Below, piece by piece: positions 28,681 through 38,379 of a stretch of 64,000 nucleotides of DNA. Numbering within the stretch: the first letter of the stretch is position 1; every line of letters begins with the position of its first letter. A program made the translations under genes and the position numbers. The DNA comes from Maribacter algicola (GTDB lineage Bacteria; Bacteroidota; Bacteroidia; Flavobacteriales; Flavobacteriaceae): NCBI RefSeq assembly GCF_003933245.1, contig NZ_QUSX01000002.1, positions 1,116,001-1,180,000 of the forward strand, read 5' to 3'. A model generated the notes under the pieces. That model worked only from the letters and a program-made list of their open reading frames with translations, was not told where the DNA came from and did no database searches.

Positions 28681-29553
28681 ATGTACCGTATTGCTGTATT
28701 GTTAACCTGTTTCAATCGCAAGGAAAAAACCCTAAAGGCCTTATCCGCCCTTCACAAAGCCCATGAAATTGAAAAGGACCGGATTTCGATGTCCATTTAC
28801 CTAACGGATGACGGTTCCACCGATGGCACCGGAGAAGCGGTTAAAACGGCCTATCCTGAAATCAAGGTATTACAAGGTACGGGCGATCTCTATTGGGCAG
28901 GAGGCATGCGCCATTCCTGGACAGAGGCAAAAAAGCGGGACTACGATGCCTATTTGCTCTTAAATGACGACACTTTTGTTGAGTCTCGCCTGTTTACAGA
29001 ACTCCTTGATACGCACACCTATTGTTTAAAAAAATACGGCCAAGGTGGCGTTTATTGCGGAGCAACTAAAGATAAGGAGACACAGGAATATACCTATGGA
29101 GGGCATAACTTTACGAACAAATTTTTTGCTGCTTTTAAAAGCGTTATCCCTAATGGTAAAACTCCACAAGAATGTGAGTTGGGAAACGCCAATATCATGT
29201 GGGTCAGCAAAAATGTGGTCGATAAAGTTGGGATATTGTCTGATGGTTATGTTCATGGACTGGCCGATTACGATTATACTTTAAAAGCCGTAAAAGAAGA
29301 ATTACCGGTACTAATAACCCCTAATTATTTGGGCACCTGTGTGAATGATCATTCCAATCCCTACATAAAATTTCCAAAATTATCATTTAAGCAACGATTG
29401 GATTTTTTATACAATCCTATTGGACTAGACTTTAAATCAAATTTAACCTACAATAAACGCCATTTTCCAATTCGTTATCCATTCGTTTATTTAACCGGTT
29501 GGCTGAAAGTCTTTTTTCCAAATATTTATAATAAAAGACACAGGCACATTTAA
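28681..29553 (+). CDS. Glycosyltransferase family 2
   Basis: 290 residues, GT-A fold. VLLTCFNRKEKTLKAL at the N-terminus, LTDDGSTDGTGEAV (first Asp motif, near 41-54) and LLLNDDTFVES (DxD metal-binding motif, near 97-107). YWAGGMRHSW and HGLADYDYTLKA resemble rhamnosyltransferase/GT2 proteins that use inverting chemistry. No C-terminal membrane domain; there is a hydrophobic patch near residue 270. It is immediately followed by wecB, 21 bp downstream. Confidence 0.9.
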   Translation: MYRIAVLLTCFNRKEKTLKALSALHKAHEIEKDRISMSIYLTDDGSTDGTGEAVKTAYPEIKVLQGTGDLYWAGGMRHSWTEAKKRDYDAYLLLNDDTFVESRLFTELLDTHTYCLKKYGQGGVYCGATKDKETQEYTYGGHNFTNKFFAAFKSVIPNGKTPQECELGNANIMWVSKNVVDKVGILSDGYVHGLADYDYTLKAVKEELPVLITPNYLGTCVNDHSNPYIKFPKLSFKQRLDFLYNPIGLDFKSNLTYNKRHFPIRYPFVYLTGWLKVFFPNIYNKRHRHI

Positions 29554-29574
29554 TTGACCTCAAATACAAACCAA

Positions 29575-30699
29575 ATGAAAATAAAGAATTTAATCGTTTT
29601 TGGAACTAGACCTGAAGCTATCAAAATGGCGCCTTTGGTAAAGGCCTTTAAGAAAAACGAAGATTTTGTAACAAAGGTATGCGTTACCGCGCAGCATAGA
29701 GAGATGTTGGATCAGGTGTTGGACTTTTTTGATATTGTTCCTGAATATGATCTTAATTTGATGAAGCCTGGTCAAAATTTGTATAGCTTGACTGCCGGTA
29801 TTTTAATGGAATTGAAACCAGTTTTAGAAGAGTTTGAACCAGATTATGTTTATGTGCATGGGGACACCACTACCACAATGGGATCAAGTATCGCAGCTTT
29901 TTATTCCGGTGCCAAGGTTTGTCATGTAGAAGCGGGGTTACGAACCTTCAACAAACTATCACCTTTCCCAGAAGAAATTAATCGTACCATAACTGGCCAT
30001 ATAGCGGATTATCATTTTGCCCCTACCCAAACCTCTTACAATAATTTGTTGAAAGAAGGAATTCCGGCAAAGTCAATATTAATAACAGGAAACACAGTAA
30101 TTGACGCATTAATGGAGAGTGTTTCCATTGTTGATACGGCGACTAATTCAGAAATTGAAAAATTAAAATCAACATTGGATTTTTCAAAAAGGATTATTTT
30201 GGTAACTGGACATAGGCGTGAAAATCATGGTCAAGGATTTATCAATATCTGTCATGCCCTAAAGGAAATCGCTGAAAAACAGGATAATATACAAATTGTC
30301 TACCCCGTACACTTAAACCCCAAGGTGCAAAAACCAGTATATGAAATTTTGGCGAAAACTGACAAGGTTAAACTTATAGATCCATTAGCTTATCCGGCCT
30401 TTGTTTGGCTTATGAATAAATGCGATTTGGTCATTACGGATAGCGGAGGGGTGCAGGAAGAAGCGCCAAGTTTAGGAAAACCTGTACTGGTTATGAGGGA
30501 CACTACGGAACGCCCGGAAGCTGTAGATGCTGGGACCGTTATACTGGTAGGAACAGACAAGGATAAAATAGTTTATGAAGCCTTGGATTTATTGACCAAT
30601 GAAAACCGCTATCAAAAAATGAGCAAGCTTCATAACCCCTATGGAGACGGAAAAGCTAGCGAAAGAATTGTAGATTTTATAAAAGACTTGGATGATTAG
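29575..30699 (+). CDS. wecB: UDP-N-acetylglucosamine 2-epimerase (non-hydrolysing)
   Basis: 374 residues from ATG 29575; the frame is open from a TTG seven codons earlier. WecB/MnaA signature segments are [77 protein letters not shown] and [10 protein letters not shown]. It interconverts UDP-GlcNAc and UDP-ManNAc. With the dehydrogenase at 12076 it could supply UDP-ManNAcA. Distinct from the CapG-type enzyme at 34680. Confidence 0.95.
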   Translation: MKIKNLIVFGTRPEAIKMAPLVKAFKKNEDFVTKVCVTAQHREMLDQVLDFFDIVPEYDLNLMKPGQNLYSLTAGILMELKPVLEEFEPDYVYVHGDTTTTMGSSIAAFYSGAKVCHVEAGLRTFNKLSPFPEEINRTITGHIADYHFAPTQTSYNNLLKEGIPAKSILITGNTVIDALMESVSIVDTATNSEIEKLKSTLDFSKRIILVTGHRRENHGQGFINICHALKEIAEKQDNIQIVYPVHLNPKVQKPVYEILAKTDKVKLIDPLAYPAFVWLMNKCDLVITDSGGVQEEAPSLGKPVLVMRDTTERPEAVDAGTVILVGTDKDKIVYEALDLLTNENRYQKMSKLHNPYGDGKASERIVDFIKDLDD

Positions 30700-30796
30700 T
30701 CTGCCAAAAAAAGTTAGTTGAACCTTTATAAATCCTAATTACTTAGTTAAAAAAATTAAACAGATTCTTCCTCAAGAGCTATAAAATCAAAATTTT

Positions 30797-31870
30797 ATGA
30801 AAATTGCATTAGTATTTCCAAACAACGTATTTAGTGCACCTTATTTGGATTATTATACCAATTTCCTAAATAAAGAAAAAACATCTTATAAATTGATAAT
30901 TTGGAATAGGGCAAATGAGGAGGAAGAGAATACCATTGCCTTTAAAAGCAACTCTAAATCAAGTTCACCTTTTGCAAAAGCATTAAACTATTACAAATTT
31001 GGGTCTTTCTGTAAAAAGGAAATAAAAAATGGAGACTTTGATAAGGTCATTGTATTTACACCCCAATTGGCAATTTTTTTGTACTCATTTTTAAAAAAGC
31101 ACTACTCAAATAAGTATCTAATTGACATAAGGGACTATACCACAATTATACCTTATTTTAAGAGAAGATTTTTTAAGCTAATAAAACAGGCCCAAACAGT
31201 TTGTATATCATCCGAGGGTTTTACTTCATGGCTACCTAAGAACAGGAATTATATTATGAGCCATAATGTTCACCTCCAAAGAATAAATCACTATTTATTG
31301 AAGGATTACAATAAAAAAAATTTTTTCAATGATGGTACTATAAATTTTGATACAGTAGGAGCTTTAAGGGATTTCACAACAAATTCTTCGATAATGAAAG
31401 AGCTTGGTAATAGAAAAGATTTCTTTTTAAACTTTATAGGAAGTGGTTGGGCCTTACCAATGCTTCAAAAATTCGCATTAGATGAAAATATCAACAATGT
31501 TCATTTTCATGGAAGATATGATAAGAAGGAGGAAATTCAGCTATTACAAAACACCGATATTTTGAACATTATCCAAAATGCGGACAAAATTAGCAACTTT
31601 GCCATAGCTAATAGACTTTACCTTTCTGGTTTACTAAGAATTCCATGTATAGCTAGAAAAAACACAGAACATAGTCGTGTCATCCATAAATATGGATTGG
31701 GCATAACAATAGAAAATTATAACGAAATCCCAGAGAAAATCATAGAGTATAAGAGCACATTTAATAAGGAACAATTTATTAAAAACTGTACCGTTTTCTT
31801 ACAGGATGTAAAAAAAGACTACGACCGTTTTGAAAATGCGGTCATCCAATTTATAAATGAAACCCATTAA
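30797..31870 (+). CDS. Putative capsular polysaccharide glycosyltransferase (GT-B-like)
   Basis: 357 residues. The N-terminus, MKIALVFPNNVFSAPYLDYY, and a later LIDIRDYTTIIPYF plus NFIGSGWALP, HFHGRYDKKEEIQLLQNTDI suggest a GT-B glycosyltransferase, but the GT4 E-x7-E motif is not clear. It is much more AT-rich than its right-hand neighbour (17 G+C of 60 at 31081-31140 against 32 of 60 at 32221-32280), so it is likely a recent insertion in the locus. It ends 3 bp before capE. Confidence 0.7.
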   Translation: MKIALVFPNNVFSAPYLDYYTNFLNKEKTSYKLIIWNRANEEEENTIAFKSNSKSSSPFAKALNYYKFGSFCKKEIKNGDFDKVIVFTPQLAIFLYSFLKKHYSNKYLIDIRDYTTIIPYFKRRFFKLIKQAQTVCISSEGFTSWLPKNRNYIMSHNVHLQRINHYLLKDYNKKNFFNDGTINFDTVGALRDFTTNSSIMKELGNRKDFFLNFIGSGWALPMLQKFALDENINNVHFHGRYDKKEEIQLLQNTDILNIIQNADKISNFAIANRLYLSGLLRIPCIARKNTEHSRVIHKYGLGITIENYNEIPEKIIEYKSTFNKEQFIKNCTVFLQDVKKDYDRFENAVIQFINETH

Positions 31871-31873
31871 TCC

Positions 31874-32878
31874 ATGTTCAAAAATAAAACCTTACTGATC
31901 ACCGGGGGAACCGGCTCTTTTGGCAATGCCGTACTCAACCGTTTTTTGGAAACGGATATCAAGGAAATCCGCATCTTTTCGCGTGACGAGAAGAAGCAGG
32001 ACGATATGCGGAACCAATTGAAGAATGAAAAAGTAAAATTTTACATTGGCGACGTACGGGATTACAACAGTATTGAAAAGGCCATGCGGGGCGTGGATTA
32101 TGTGTTCCATGCAGCTGCATTAAAACAAGTACCTTCTTGTGAGTTTTTTCCATTGGAAGCGGCACGAACCAATGTCTTTGGTACCCAAAATACCATAGAC
32201 GCGGCCGTGGCCAACAAGGTGAAGCGCATTATCTGTCTCAGTACGGACAAGGCCGCCTACCCCATCAATGCGATGGGAATAAGCAAGGCCCTTATGGAAA
32301 AAGTGGCGGTAGCGGCCTCCAGAAATATTCCCAATGACGAAACGATCGTATGCCTCACCAGATACGGTAACGTTATGGCTTCAAGAGGTTCCGTAATACC
32401 GCTTTTTGTCAAACAAATTGAGGAAAATGTGCCCCTAACCGTTACGGATCCCAAAATGACCCGTTTCCTAATGTCCCTGGAAGATGCGGTAGACCTTGTT
32501 CTTTTCGCCTTTCAACATGGCAACCAAGGGGATCTTTTTGTAAACAAGGCCCCCGCCAGTACCATTGGCGACCTGGCCGTGGCCGTTAAGGAAATCTTCA
32601 ACGCAAAAAATGACATTAAGGTTATTGGAACCCGCCATGGGGAAAAGCTCTATGAAACCCTTTGTACCCGTGAGGAAATGCAAAAAGCGGAGGATATGGG
32701 GAATTTTTACCGTATTCCCGCGGACAATCGCGACCTTAATTACAGCCGTTATTTCTCTGAGGGCGAGACCAATATCAGCGAAATAGAGGATTACCACTCC
32801 CACAATACGGAGCAGTTGTCCAACGAAGGTCTCAAACAGACCCTACTCAATTTGGAGTACATCAAAAACCTGTTGTAG
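31874..32878 (+). CDS. capE: UDP-GlcNAc 4,6-dehydratase/5-epimerase (CapE/FnlA/WbjB)
   Basis: 334 residues. Soluble SDR with TGGTGSFGNAVLNRFL, IFSRDEKKQDDMR, HAAALKQVPSCEFFP and STDKAAYPINAMGISKALMEK, the CapE/FnlA version of the Met-x3-Lys active site. It starts the route from UDP-GlcNAc to UDP-N-acetyl-L-fucosamine. The next two pathway enzymes, CapF and CapG types, follow at 33355 and 34680, making the assignment strong. The stop is TAG. Confidence 0.94.
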   Translation: MFKNKTLLITGGTGSFGNAVLNRFLETDIKEIRIFSRDEKKQDDMRNQLKNEKVKFYIGDVRDYNSIEKAMRGVDYVFHAAALKQVPSCEFFPLEAARTNVFGTQNTIDAAVANKVKRIICLSTDKAAYPINAMGISKALMEKVAVAASRNIPNDETIVCLTRYGNVMASRGSVIPLFVKQIEENVPLTVTDPKMTRFLMSLEDAVDLVLFAFQHGNQGDLFVNKAPASTIGDLAVAVKEIFNAKNDIKVIGTRHGEKLYETLCTREEMQKAEDMGNFYRIPADNRDLNYSRYFSEGETNISEIEDYHSHNTEQLSNEGLKQTLLNLEYIKNLL

Positions 32879-32881
32879 CCT

Positions 32882-33325
32882 TTGGCTTCCTTGGTGCACA
32901 TACCTGGAGCTGTTTTTGAGGACGAAAGAGGCCTGCTTACCTTTTTCAATACCTTTGACATGTCGGCAGTTAAACGCTTGTACCAGATTGCCCCTGCGAA
33001 CACCCAAATCATAAGGGCTTGGCAAGGACATCAAATTGAACAGAAATGGTTCTACTGTATCCAGGGCAGCTTTTTGATTCAGACGGTAGCCATCGATGAT
33101 TTTGATGCACCAAGCCCAAAAGCGGAAATCCAAAAGCATCAATTATCCGAAAAGGAACCCAAGGTGATGCACTTACCGGGCGGACACGCCTCTGGCATTC
33201 AAGCCACAGCACCTAATTCCGTATTATTGGTGTTTTCCGATGTAACCTTAGATGAATCCAAAGCAGATGATTATCGATTCCAAGTTAATTACTGGAAGAC
33301 GGAGTGGATGGTCAGTAGTCAGTAA
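32882..33325 (+). CDS. Cupin-fold sugar-modifying protein (WxcM/3,5-epimerase-like)
   Basis: 147 residues when started at TTG 32882; GTG at 32894 is an alternative and there is no ATG before residue 24, so a non-ATG start is required. A single cupin domain is visible: FEDERGLLTFFNTFDM, RLYQIAPANTQIIRAWQGHQ, QKWFYCIQGSF and LPGGHASGIQAT. This resembles the dTDP-sugar 3,5-epimerase/ketoisomerase group. It lies 3 bp after the capE stop and 29 bp before capF, so it is coupled to capE. CapF has its own cupin domain, so the role of this extra one is not obvious. Confidence 0.8.
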   Translation: MASLVHIPGAVFEDERGLLTFFNTFDMSAVKRLYQIAPANTQIIRAWQGHQIEQKWFYCIQGSFLIQTVAIDDFDAPSPKAEIQKHQLSEKEPKVMHLPGGHASGIQATAPNSVLLVFSDVTLDESKADDYRFQVNYWKTEWMVSSQ

Positions 33326-33354
33326 TTAGTTAAAGAAACGAGAAAAAAATTAAA

Positions 33355-34506
33355 ATGCAAGGACATAACAACATACGTGTAGGCATCACTGGACAGGCCG
33401 GTTTTATAGGCTACCACCTTTATCAAACCTTGGCCTTACGCGAGGACGTGACTTTGGTAGATTTTGAACGTTCCTACTTTCAGGAGAACAGGAAACTGGA
33501 AAAATTTGTAAGCACCTGTGATGTTATTGTGCATTTGGCCGCCATGAACCGGCATGAGGACCCACAGGTCATCTACGATACCAATGTGGATTTGGTCCAA
33601 AAATTAATCCAAACCTGTAAGGCTACCGGAGCAAAACCGCATATCCTATTTTCCTCTTCCTCACAGGAAGAAAAGGACAATCTCTATGGAAAATCCAAAA
33701 AGGCTGGGAAGCAACTTTTTATGGAATGGGCAGCCCGAAGTGGCGGAAAAGCTACCTCTTTGACAATACCCAATGTCTTTGGCCCCTTTGGAAAACCCAA
33801 TTACAACTCCGTTGTTGCCACTTTTTGCCATAAAGTAGCTAGGGACGAGGAAGCAAACATCATCAATGACGGGAAAGTGGGACTGATCTACATTAATGAG
33901 TTGATCGCTCATTTTGTTTCGGTCATCTTTGGAACTACAAGCGGAGAAACTATTGGTGCAAACGGTTATGCCTTGAACATCGCCCCCAATCACTATGTCA
34001 AGGTCTCCAAGATCTTGGCCCTTTTAAAGCAGTATAAGATGGACTATATGGAAAATGGAATTTTCCCCAATTTGGAAGACCCCTTTGAAAAGGCCTTGTT
34101 CAACACCTTTCGATGCTATGTGCCTGAGGAACACTATCCCGTTAAATTCACCAAACATACCGATAATAGGGGAAGTTTTGTAGAAATTGCCAGAACCCAG
34201 ACCCCAGGTCAGTTTTCATTTTCTACCACGGTTCCCGGAATTACCAGAGGCAACCACTTCCACACCCGCAAGGCGGAACGCTTCGCCGTCATTAGTGGAA
34301 AGGCACGTATCCAGTTACGAAGAATTGGAACAAAGGAAGTAATAAATTATGATTTGGACGGTGACGAACCGGCCTACGTGGATATGCCCATTTGGTACAC
34401 GCATAATATTACCAATGTGGGGGATACGGAACTTATAACCCTGTTCTGGATCAATGAACCGTACGATCCTGCGGATGCCGACACGTATTTTGAGAATGTG
34501 GAGTGA
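33355..34506 (+). CDS. capF: CapF/FnlB/WbjC bifunctional epimerase-reductase
   Basis: 383 residues. An N-terminal SDR reductase domain (GITGQAGFIGYHLYQTL; LAAMNRHEDPQ; LYGKSKKAGKQ with Tyr-x3-Lys; NVFGPFGKPNYNS) is fused to a C-terminal cupin (about 262-383; TRGNHFHTRKAERFAVISG holds the metal His residues, then DMPIWYTHNITNVG). This exact fusion is the CapF family, which epimerises and reduces the CapE product to UDP-N-acetyl-6-deoxy-L-talosamine. It acts between CapE and CapG. Confidence 0.95.
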   Translation: MQGHNNIRVGITGQAGFIGYHLYQTLALREDVTLVDFERSYFQENRKLEKFVSTCDVIVHLAAMNRHEDPQVIYDTNVDLVQKLIQTCKATGAKPHILFSSSSQEEKDNLYGKSKKAGKQLFMEWAARSGGKATSLTIPNVFGPFGKPNYNSVVATFCHKVARDEEANIINDGKVGLIYINELIAHFVSVIFGTTSGETIGANGYALNIAPNHYVKVSKILALLKQYKMDYMENGIFPNLEDPFEKALFNTFRCYVPEEHYPVKFTKHTDNRGSFVEIARTQTPGQFSFSTTVPGITRGNHFHTRKAERFAVISGKARIQLRRIGTKEVINYDLDGDEPAYVDMPIWYTHNITNVGDTELITLFWINEPYDPADADTYFENVE

Positions 34507-34679
34507 TGGTGTTAGAAGGGCGGAGTGAAGAATGCAGAGTGCGGAGATAGGAGTTAGGAGTTAGTGGTTGAAAACTAAAAGTTAGTAGAATTTAAAATTA
34601 GCGTAATGTGTATGGTGCGGTCACTGAGCGTAGTCTAAGTGAAAGCGAACAGCGAATACCGAATAGAAAAAACAAAAAC
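34507..34679. repeat. Short gap with period-7-type words and a palindromic-end element
   Basis: The sequence has the reverse complement of words from the 13.9-kb gap (GAATGCAGAGTGCGGAG) and GGAGTTA/AAGTTAG words. At 34621-34642 there is a palindromic-end element: TCACT at 34621-34625, inner TGAGCGTAGTC shared with the 14-kb copies, and AGTGA at 34638-34642. No gene; it separates capF from capG. Confidence 0.75.
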
Positions 34680-35813
34680 ATGAACAAACTTAAAGTATTG
34701 ACCGTAGTGGGGACACGTCCCGAGATAATCAGGTTGGCATGCGTGCTCAACGCCCTGGATGCCCATGAAGCTATTGAGCATACCTTGGTGCATACGGGAC
34801 AAAACTACGATTATGAACTCAATGAAATCTTCTTTGAGGATATGGGTATTCGAAAGCCCGATATATTTTTAAATGCAGCAGGAAAAAATGCTACTGAAAC
34901 GGTAGGTAACATTCTCATTAAAATCGACCCCGTTCTGGAAGAGAAAAATCCGGATGCCTTTTTGGTATTAGGCGATACAAATTCCTGTCTTTGTGCCATA
35001 CCGGCCAAAAAGCGAAAAATACCTGTTTTTCATATGGAAGCCGGAAATCGTTGTTTTGACCAAAGGGTTCCTGAGGAGACCAATAGAAAAATCGTGGACC
35101 ATGTTGCCGATATCAACTTAACGTACAGTGATATCGCCCGTGAATATTTGTTGCGGGAGGGACTGCCCCCAGATAGGGTGATAAAAACAGGAAGCCCCAT
35201 GTTCGAAGTATTGAACCAGTTCAAGGAAAAAATCGAAGCCTCCAATGTACTGCAAAAACTCAACCTGAAAAAAGGAGAATTTTTCGTTGTTTCATCCCAC
35301 AGGGAGGAGAACATCAACAATCCCAAAAACTTTGAGGGACTGATTACCTCCCTCAACCTTATTGCCGAAAAATACAACTATCCCGTCATCGTTTCTACAC
35401 ATCCCAGAACCCGTAAGATGCTGGATTCCAAAAATGTAAAAACCCATAAAAACATACAATTTTTGAAACCACTGGGCTTTTCGGACTATAATGCCCTACA
35501 ACACCATTCCTTTTCCGTACTTTCGGACAGTGGAACAATTTCTGAGGAATCCTCCATCCTAAACTTTAGGGCACTAAACATTAGGGAGGCCCATGAAAGA
35601 CCTGAGGCCATGGAAGAGGCATCGGTAATGATGGTAGGTTTGAATCCTGAACGAATCATGCAGGGATTACACGTAGTAGGTGCACAACTACGCAATCCTG
35701 AACGGAATTTTAGACCCGTAGCGGATTATTCCATGCCCAATGTGAGCGAGAAGGTAGTCCGTATCATACTCTCCTATGTGGATTATGTCAACAGGGTCGT
35801 ATGGTCCAAATAA
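34680..35813 (+). CDS. capG: CapG/FnlC/WbjD UDP-GlcNAc 2-epimerase-like enzyme
   Basis: 377 residues from ATG 34680; the frame is open from a GTG 24 codons earlier inside the repeat-like spacer. Sequence follows the 2-epimerase family, TVVGTRPEIIRLACVL, HTGQNYDYELNEIFF, VFHMEAGNRCFDQRVPEE, SSHREENINNP, DSGTISEESSILNFRALN and ERPEAMEEASVM, but differs from WecB at 29575 in the features that mark the CapG subfamily. It makes UDP-N-acetyl-L-fucosamine from the CapF product. Confidence 0.93.
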   Translation: MNKLKVLTVVGTRPEIIRLACVLNALDAHEAIEHTLVHTGQNYDYELNEIFFEDMGIRKPDIFLNAAGKNATETVGNILIKIDPVLEEKNPDAFLVLGDTNSCLCAIPAKKRKIPVFHMEAGNRCFDQRVPEETNRKIVDHVADINLTYSDIAREYLLREGLPPDRVIKTGSPMFEVLNQFKEKIEASNVLQKLNLKKGEFFVVSSHREENINNPKNFEGLITSLNLIAEKYNYPVIVSTHPRTRKMLDSKNVKTHKNIQFLKPLGFSDYNALQHHSFSVLSDSGTISEESSILNFRALNIREAHERPEAMEEASVMMVGLNPERIMQGLHVVGAQLRNPERNFRPVADYSMPNVSEKVVRIILSYVDYVNRVVWSK

Positions 35814-35822
35814 ATAACGGTA

Positions 35823-37022
35823 ATGGATAAAAAGAAAATACTTTTTTTAGGCTTGACCTTTCCTCCTATAGATAAAAATACCAATCTATATACGGACCTT
35901 ATGTATGCCTTTCATGAAATGGGGCACGAAGTGACCGTTATTGCCCCTGATGAGGAGGATAGAAAATCATCAGAACTCGTAATCGAACATGAAATTCGAG
36001 TACTTAGGGTACCAACACTGGCATTGTTCGGCAAGAACAAGATCGTTAAGGGACTTTCCAATATTCTATTATCGAATCAATACAAGCGAGCTTTTAAGCG
36101 ACATGGACTCACCGCCGATTTTGATACCATCATCATCCCTACCCCGCCTATTACGCTGATCGATTTTGCGGTGTGGATAAAAAAGAAATCCAAAGCAAAA
36201 TTGTACCTGATTTTGCGGGACATCTTTCCACAAAATGCCGTTGACTTGGATATGATGAAGAAAGGAGGTATAATCTACAATTATTTTAGAAAAAAGGAAA
36301 AAAAGTTATATGACCAATCGGACAGTATTGGCTGTATGTCCCCGGCAAATATTGAATTCGTAAAAAAACACAATCCTGAAGTAGCCGTATCCAAATTACA
36401 CCTGCTGCCCAATTGGGAAAAAATACACGAATGGCCCCAAAACCAGGATGAAAAAGCACTTCGAAAAAAATATGGCCTCGAAAATCGCATCATTGCCATA
36501 TTTGGAGGTAATGTGGGTATTCCCCAACGTGTGGAAAACATTATATTTTTGGCAGAGCAATGCCAAGAACTTAAAGACCTGGTATTTTTTATCGTAGGTA
36601 GGGGCACGGAAAAGGATAAGATAAGGGCCCTGATAGCGGACCGAAAGATAAATAACGTGATCCTTAAGGACAATCTACCCAGAAAAGACTATAACGATGT
36701 ATTGGCCCTGGCCGATATAGGCTTGATTTCCCTGAACCAGGATTTTACCATTCCCAATTTCCCCTCCAAGGTCAATGCATATTATTGCTTTAAAAAACCA
36801 GTTTTGGCTTCCGTGGATGTAAATACGGATTTTGGAAGCGTACAAGAGGAGATCGGGGCCGGTTTTTGGTCCCCGGCCGGGGATACAGAAGCCTTTAAGA
36901 AAAACCTGTTACAGCTTTATTCGGATTTGGAATTGAGGAAGACTATGGGAGAAAATGGGTATAAATACATGAAAGAACACCTAACACCAGAAAAGGCATG
37001 CCTTACAATTTTAGGGCGCTGA
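35823..37022 (+). CDS. Glycosyltransferase family 4, WbuB-like (possible L-FucNAc transferase)
   Basis: 399 residues, GT-B fold. MDKKKILFLGLTFPPIDKNTN, YLILRDIFPQNAVDLDMM (the RDxxP segment of WbuB-type enzymes), LPNWEKI, IAIFGGNVGIPQRVENIIFL and LISLNQDFTIPNFPSKVNAYY. In E. coli O26-type clusters fnlABC is followed by wbuB, which transfers L-FucNAc; the same order here and only a 9-bp gap from capG suggest this enzyme uses UDP-L-FucNAc. The donor is an inference from context. Confidence 0.88.
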   Translation: MDKKKILFLGLTFPPIDKNTNLYTDLMYAFHEMGHEVTVIAPDEEDRKSSELVIEHEIRVLRVPTLALFGKNKIVKGLSNILLSNQYKRAFKRHGLTADFDTIIIPTPPITLIDFAVWIKKKSKAKLYLILRDIFPQNAVDLDMMKKGGIIYNYFRKKEKKLYDQSDSIGCMSPANIEFVKKHNPEVAVSKLHLLPNWEKIHEWPQNQDEKALRKKYGLENRIIAIFGGNVGIPQRVENIIFLAEQCQELKDLVFFIVGRGTEKDKIRALIADRKINNVILKDNLPRKDYNDVLALADIGLISLNQDFTIPNFPSKVNAYYCFKKPVLASVDVNTDFGSVQEEIGAGFWSPAGDTEAFKKNLLQLYSDLELRKTMGENGYKYMKEHLTPEKACLTILGR

Positions 37023-37242
37023 TATGATACCTATTCCCCTATTGTACACTTTGCAACCTATTTACGTATTTAACCTATTTCAGGAACCATAGAACCCAAT
37101 TTTTGTGTGATTCGTTTTTCAAATGTGACCTTTGTACAATGACCAAACATGTATATCCGATATTAGTTTTTTGTTTAGATCAAACCCAAATGAGTGGATA
37201 TGCAAAAATTAAGTGAGAAGGCTTGCAATAAAAAAATATGAT

Positions 37243-38379
37243 ATGAGGATAATTTTTATAGCCATGCGTTTACGTAGGGACGGATTTGCGACCAATGTAC
37301 TGGATTTGGCGGAAGGGCTCATTAAGGAAGGCCATGAAATCCACTTGATCACCACTGGATTCCTAAAAAGTGAAAAAGCGGATGAGGATGCCTATTTTAA
37401 GAGCCTCCAGCGGGATATCCAGGATTGGGGCGTAAATATGTACTATTTCAAGGAACCCAAGGGGAATATATTAAAAAAGGCGTGGATGTCCTTAGTAGGT
37501 ACGGTAAAAATATTATACTATATCCTTACGATAAAAGCGGATGTTATTCATGCGCAATCCCCAAATACAACCCTTTTCCCCTGGTTATTGGGAAAGAAAT
37601 TCGTATCTACGGTTCATACGGACACTATTAGGCCTAACTTCTCCTACAAACACCCCCATTTATTGATTGCAGTAAGTAGTGGCTCCAAGGACTTTACCGA
37701 AAAGGTCATGGGCACCGATCCAAAAACCGTTAGGGTCGTACATCACGGGATTTCAAAACGTTTCTCCGAACCGGTTCCCAAAGCTGAAATCATTGAACTC
37801 AAGGAGAAAAACAATATTCCAAAGGATAAGTTGATTGTTGGTTTTGTAGGCCGATTGGTCAAGGCAAAAGGACTCGACGTACTGATTGAAGCCGTTGCCA
37901 ACCACCTACCAAAAAATACCCTTGAAAAGATTCATTTGGTGTTCGTTGGGCATTATGATAACTCCACCGATGAAAAATGGCTGATGGATTTGATCGTGAA
38001 CGGTCAATTACAGGATAGGTATAGTATACTCCCCTTCCAAGATCCAAAACCTGTGTATCAAATGTTCGATATTTTTGCACTTCCTTCTAGAATTGACACC
38101 TTTGGCTTGGTCGCCGCCGAGGCCATGATGAGCGGATGTTGTACTATTCGGGCGAATTCCTATGGTGCGGAAGACCAGATTGATTCTGGAAAAAATGGCT
38201 TTATCTTCAAAATGGACGATGCAAAAGAGCTGGCGGAATACCTGAATTTGGTCATCAACGATACCGACTTAAGGGAACGACTCGCAGAAGCGGGAAAGAA
38301 AAAGGCCTTGGAATTGTTTACCAAAGAGAAAATGGTGAAAAGGACCGTAGAGGTATATAAGGAACTACAGACCTTCTAA
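37243..38379 (+). CDS. Glycosyltransferase family 4
   Basis: 378 residues from ATG 37243; a GTG ten codons upstream is in frame. GT-B fold with IAMRLRRDGFATNVLDLAEGL (acceptor loop), DVIHAQSPNTTLFPWLLG, FVGRLVKAKGLDVLIEAV and PSRIDTFGLVAAEAMMSGC, which is the canonical E-x7-E donor-binding motif. It probably adds a further sugar of the repeat unit. It has its own upstream spacer of about 220 bp. Confidence 0.9.
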   Translation: MRIIFIAMRLRRDGFATNVLDLAEGLIKEGHEIHLITTGFLKSEKADEDAYFKSLQRDIQDWGVNMYYFKEPKGNILKKAWMSLVGTVKILYYILTIKADVIHAQSPNTTLFPWLLGKKFVSTVHTDTIRPNFSYKHPHLLIAVSSGSKDFTEKVMGTDPKTVRVVHHGISKRFSEPVPKAEIIELKEKNNIPKDKLIVGFVGRLVKAKGLDVLIEAVANHLPKNTLEKIHLVFVGHYDNSTDEKWLMDLIVNGQLQDRYSILPFQDPKPVYQMFDIFALPSRIDTFGLVAAEAMMSGCCTIRANSYGAEDQIDSGKNGFIFKMDDAKELAEYLNLVINDTDLRERLAEAGKKKALELFTKEKMVKRTVEVYKELQTF

